Part shown: piece after piece, positions 41,334-42,787 of the stretch
Layout of the letters: each line of letters starts with the position of its first letter
Numbering within the stretch: the stretch's first letter is position 1
The notes under the pieces: model-generated
Seen by the model: only the letters and a program-made list of their open reading frames with translations
What the model was told of the DNA's origin: nothing
The model's database searches: none
NCBI GenBank assembly: GCA_003577165.1
Contig: QEUM01000019.1
Location: 1-42,787, forward strand
DNA length: 42,787 nucleotides
Reading direction: 5' to 3'
Origin: Armatimonadota bacterium
GTDB taxonomy: Bacteria > Armatimonadota > Fimbriimonadia > Fimbriimonadales > ATM1
Program-made: the position numbers and the translations under genes

Positions 41334-42553
41334 CGGACCCCCCTCCCCGCGACCGGCTGAACCCACGCCGTCTCCGTCTCCCCCTCTGCGTACGGATTCA
41401 CCTTCCGCTTCGACGACACAACGCGCGCGCGAACGTAAATCTCATCGCCCTTCAAAACATATCGCGCCGAAACTCCCTCCACTTTCGAGAGCACCATCCC
41501 GATGTCGTCGCTGTATCGCATCGTCACTGCCAACGGCTTGCCCATCTCGTTCGTCACCGGCGTCGCGGTCGGATCATATCCGCGCCGCGTCCCGATGAAA
41601 TACGTCGTGTAAGTCACGCCCTTCTCCGGTCGAATCCGAATCGAAAGTTCTCTACCGTCGAACGCCACGTCATCCAGCGTCACCCCGCTCGTCGCATAGA
41701 AGTCCCCATCCTCCATCGCGTGCACGATGTCGTGCGCGTGCAGCCTCTTCGCGCGCACCATCACCCACCCCCTCCCCGGATTCGCCTTCGTGATGTGCGA
41801 TTCGTGATAGTTGTGCGCGTCGTCTACCGCGATCCCATACATGATGCCCTTCTTGAGTTCCGCGAGCCGCTTCGTGAGAAGGATGTCCCAAACGCGCTCG
41901 ATTCCTGCGTGCGTGCCGTCCCCATAGTTGTGCACTGCCGGATGCCCGTTGTAAACCTCGAAGAACTTCTCGCCTTCGAGTTGCATCAACTCCTCCGCCG
42001 TGATCGCCCATCCGAAATTCGGGTGATTGATGTGCGGAAACATCGGCATACCGGTCCTGTTGCGCTGCTCGTTCACTGCGTCCACGTTTTTCTGCATCGT
42101 ATCCAGAACCGAACTTCCGCTCTGCGGCGGAATGAACTCCTGCAGGTTCGTGGCGTTGACGTGGATCGGCTTGCCGTCGTGCGCCGCCGTGATCTCTTCG
42201 CTCTGAATCATGAGGAATCGGCCCGGCTCTTCGAGCAGCCTCCGCACCTCGTCGAGCGTCCGAAGCCGCACCTCCACCTTTCCGTTCCGAACGCGCGTCG
42301 CCACCCACTCATCGCCGAACCGCTCGATGTATTTCACGAGCGCCCCCCCGCGACCCCGCGCGCCGCTCAGGTCGAACCACTTCTCGCCGACGCTCAGCAC
42401 GTTGTGATCGCTCAGCGCGAGGAATTGATAGCCGTTCCTCTTGTACCAATCCGGAGTGTGCAAGTTCCCCTTCCACCACCTCGCCCCCGCGTCGCCAACG
42501 CCACCCCCAGGAACCGCGAGAAGGACCACGAGCGCAAGAGAACCGACCATCAC
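41330..42553 (-). CDS. Secreted PHP-domain protein with altered first metal motif
   Basis: A 407-residue protein with a short hydrophobic N-terminus (VGSLALVVLLAVPGGG) and a PHP (polymerase and histidinol phosphatase-like) domain, a metal-dependent phosphoesterase fold. RWWKGNLHTPDWYKRNGYQF and LALSDHNVLS (25-54) match the start of relatives, which read NLHTH-S-x-SDG and then about a dozen more residues before WYK-x-HGY. Here His-Thr is followed directly by Pro-Asp-Trp-Tyr, so the second metal His and the following Asp are missing. Other motifs are kept: MIQSEEITA, PMFPHINHPNFGWAI and GIAVDDAHNY. A C-terminal beta-sandwich-like region (about 300-390) follows. GTG at 42553 or ATG at 42550 may be the start. 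Confidence 0.82.
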   Translation of the reverse strand: MMVGSLALVVLLAVPGGGVGDAGARWWKGNLHTPDWYKRNGYQFLALSDHNVLSVGEKWFDLSGARGRGGALVKYIERFGDEWVATRVRNGKVEVRLRTLDEVRRLLEEPGRFLMIQSEEITAAHDGKPIHVNATNLQEFIPPQSGSSVLDTMQKNVDAVNEQRNRTGMPMFPHINHPNFGWAITAEELMQLEGEKFFEVYNGHPAVHNYGDGTHAGIERVWDILLTKRLAELKKGIMYGIAVDDAHNYHESHITKANPGRGWVMVRAKRLHAHDIVHAMEDGDFYATSGVTLDDVAFDGRELSIRIRPEKGVTYTTYFIGTRRGYDPTATPVTNEMGKPLAVTMRYSDDIGMVLSKVEGVSARYVLKGDEIYVRARVVSSKRKVNPYAEGETETAWVQPVAGRGVR

Positions 42554-42627
42554 CCTCTCAGGCTACCCGCCCAACGAAACCCCAGCGTCCCGCCGCCGAA
42601 TCCCCATCCCCCGGGCGCGAAGCGTCT

Positions 42628-42651
42628 GGGGGAGGGGGTTGGGGGAGGGGG
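42628..42651 (+). repeat. G-quadruplex-type tract
   Basis: Four runs of five G separated by A, TT and A, with no break. This meets the usual G4 rule with loops of 1-2 bases. CCCCC follows at 42658-42662 and could compete by pairing. It lies in the 120-bp gap between two minus-strand genes, with the G-rich strand opposite to them. Confidence 0.6.
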
Positions 42652-42673
42652 CCCGTACCCCCGGGTTCGTGGA

Positions 42674-42787
42674 CTAGGTCCCTTTCTCCCTCGCCCTCCG
42701 CCGGGCATTCGCCATTCGCTCTCGCAACCCCCCGCCCTCGACGAACTCCCTCTCCAGCCTCGCAATCTGCCGATCCAACAGATATGT
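42674..42787 (-). CDS. C-terminal end of a four-helix-bundle-suffix protein (partial)
   Basis: Only the last 37 residues are in the window; the gene continues past the right edge. They read LLDRQIARLEREFVEGGGLR and end RRRAREKG. This arrangement, L-x-x-Q-I-x-x-L-E-x-x-F-x-x-x-G-G, is the suffix found at the C-terminus of small four-helix-bundle proteins related to the S23/23S rRNA intervening-sequence family. The stop TAG is at 42674-42676. Codon use is as in its neighbours. Function of the family is unproven. Confidence 0.65.
   Translation of the reverse strand, partial: TYLLDRQIARLEREFVEGGGLRERMANARRRAREKGT

Overview
The window is GC-rich chromosomal DNA of a free-living, probably flagellated, diderm bacterium. 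Evidence for two membranes is a 1,164-residue outer-membrane-type barrel ending in an aromatic residue, secreted Spy-like and TlpA-like proteins, and a surface-polysaccharide locus. The gene set and style (glycine-rich Spy-like protein, HD-GYP proteins, many GTG/TTG starts) recall Armatimonadota of the Fimbriimonadia type. That placement is an inference from general familiarity, not from a marker search.

Layout. 1-5,000: a zinc-ribbon membrane protein, a DinB-like protein, a Spy/CpxP-like secreted protein, a flagellin with its own terminator, and an ADP-ribosylglycohydrolase. 5,000-9,460: a minus-strand unit of an anti-sigma-like membrane protein and a giant repeat-containing barrel, leading into the ADP-ribosylglycohydrolase. 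9,570-10,840: rplJ-rplL behind a recognisable L10 autoregulatory leader, but without rplKA or rpoBC. 10,836-16,426: a tightly overlapping minus-strand unit of a secreted protein, an intact membrane HD-GYP protein, a second HD-GYP-like protein that has lost its catalytic residues, a GT39-like glycosyltransferase and a Xer recombinase. 16,459-24,130: VanZ-like protein, carA-carB, an SDR, a small LuxR-type regulator, a TlpA-like thioredoxin and unknowns. 24,216-37,965: a polysaccharide locus in two opposed halves. The plus-strand half holds two glycosyltransferases, a PaaK/CapK-like adenylating enzyme, a heparinase II/III-like protein and a long-type sugar nucleotidyltransferase. The minus-strand half holds an AsnB-type amidotransferase, a paralogous glycosyltransferase and an amidase, followed by a polysaccharide deacetylase with its own promoter. 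A WecB-type epimerase is divergent at the left edge. 38,065-40,181: prpB-prpC-like genes of the methylcitrate cycle. 40,189-42,787: an ASCH-like protein, a MerR-HTH/Mop regulator overlapping a PHP-domain gene, and the 3' end of a four-helix-bundle-suffix protein.

The points most worth following are: (i) the giant barrel with six degenerate tandem units carrying an (S/T)ID-x-x-F-x-R signature; (ii) the translationally coupled pair of intact and dead HD-GYP proteins; and (iii) three otherwise well-conserved proteins (CarB, one glycosyltransferase, one PHP protein) that each lack an internal block normal for the family while staying in frame. No rRNA, tRNA, CRISPR array, insertion sequence or prophage was seen.
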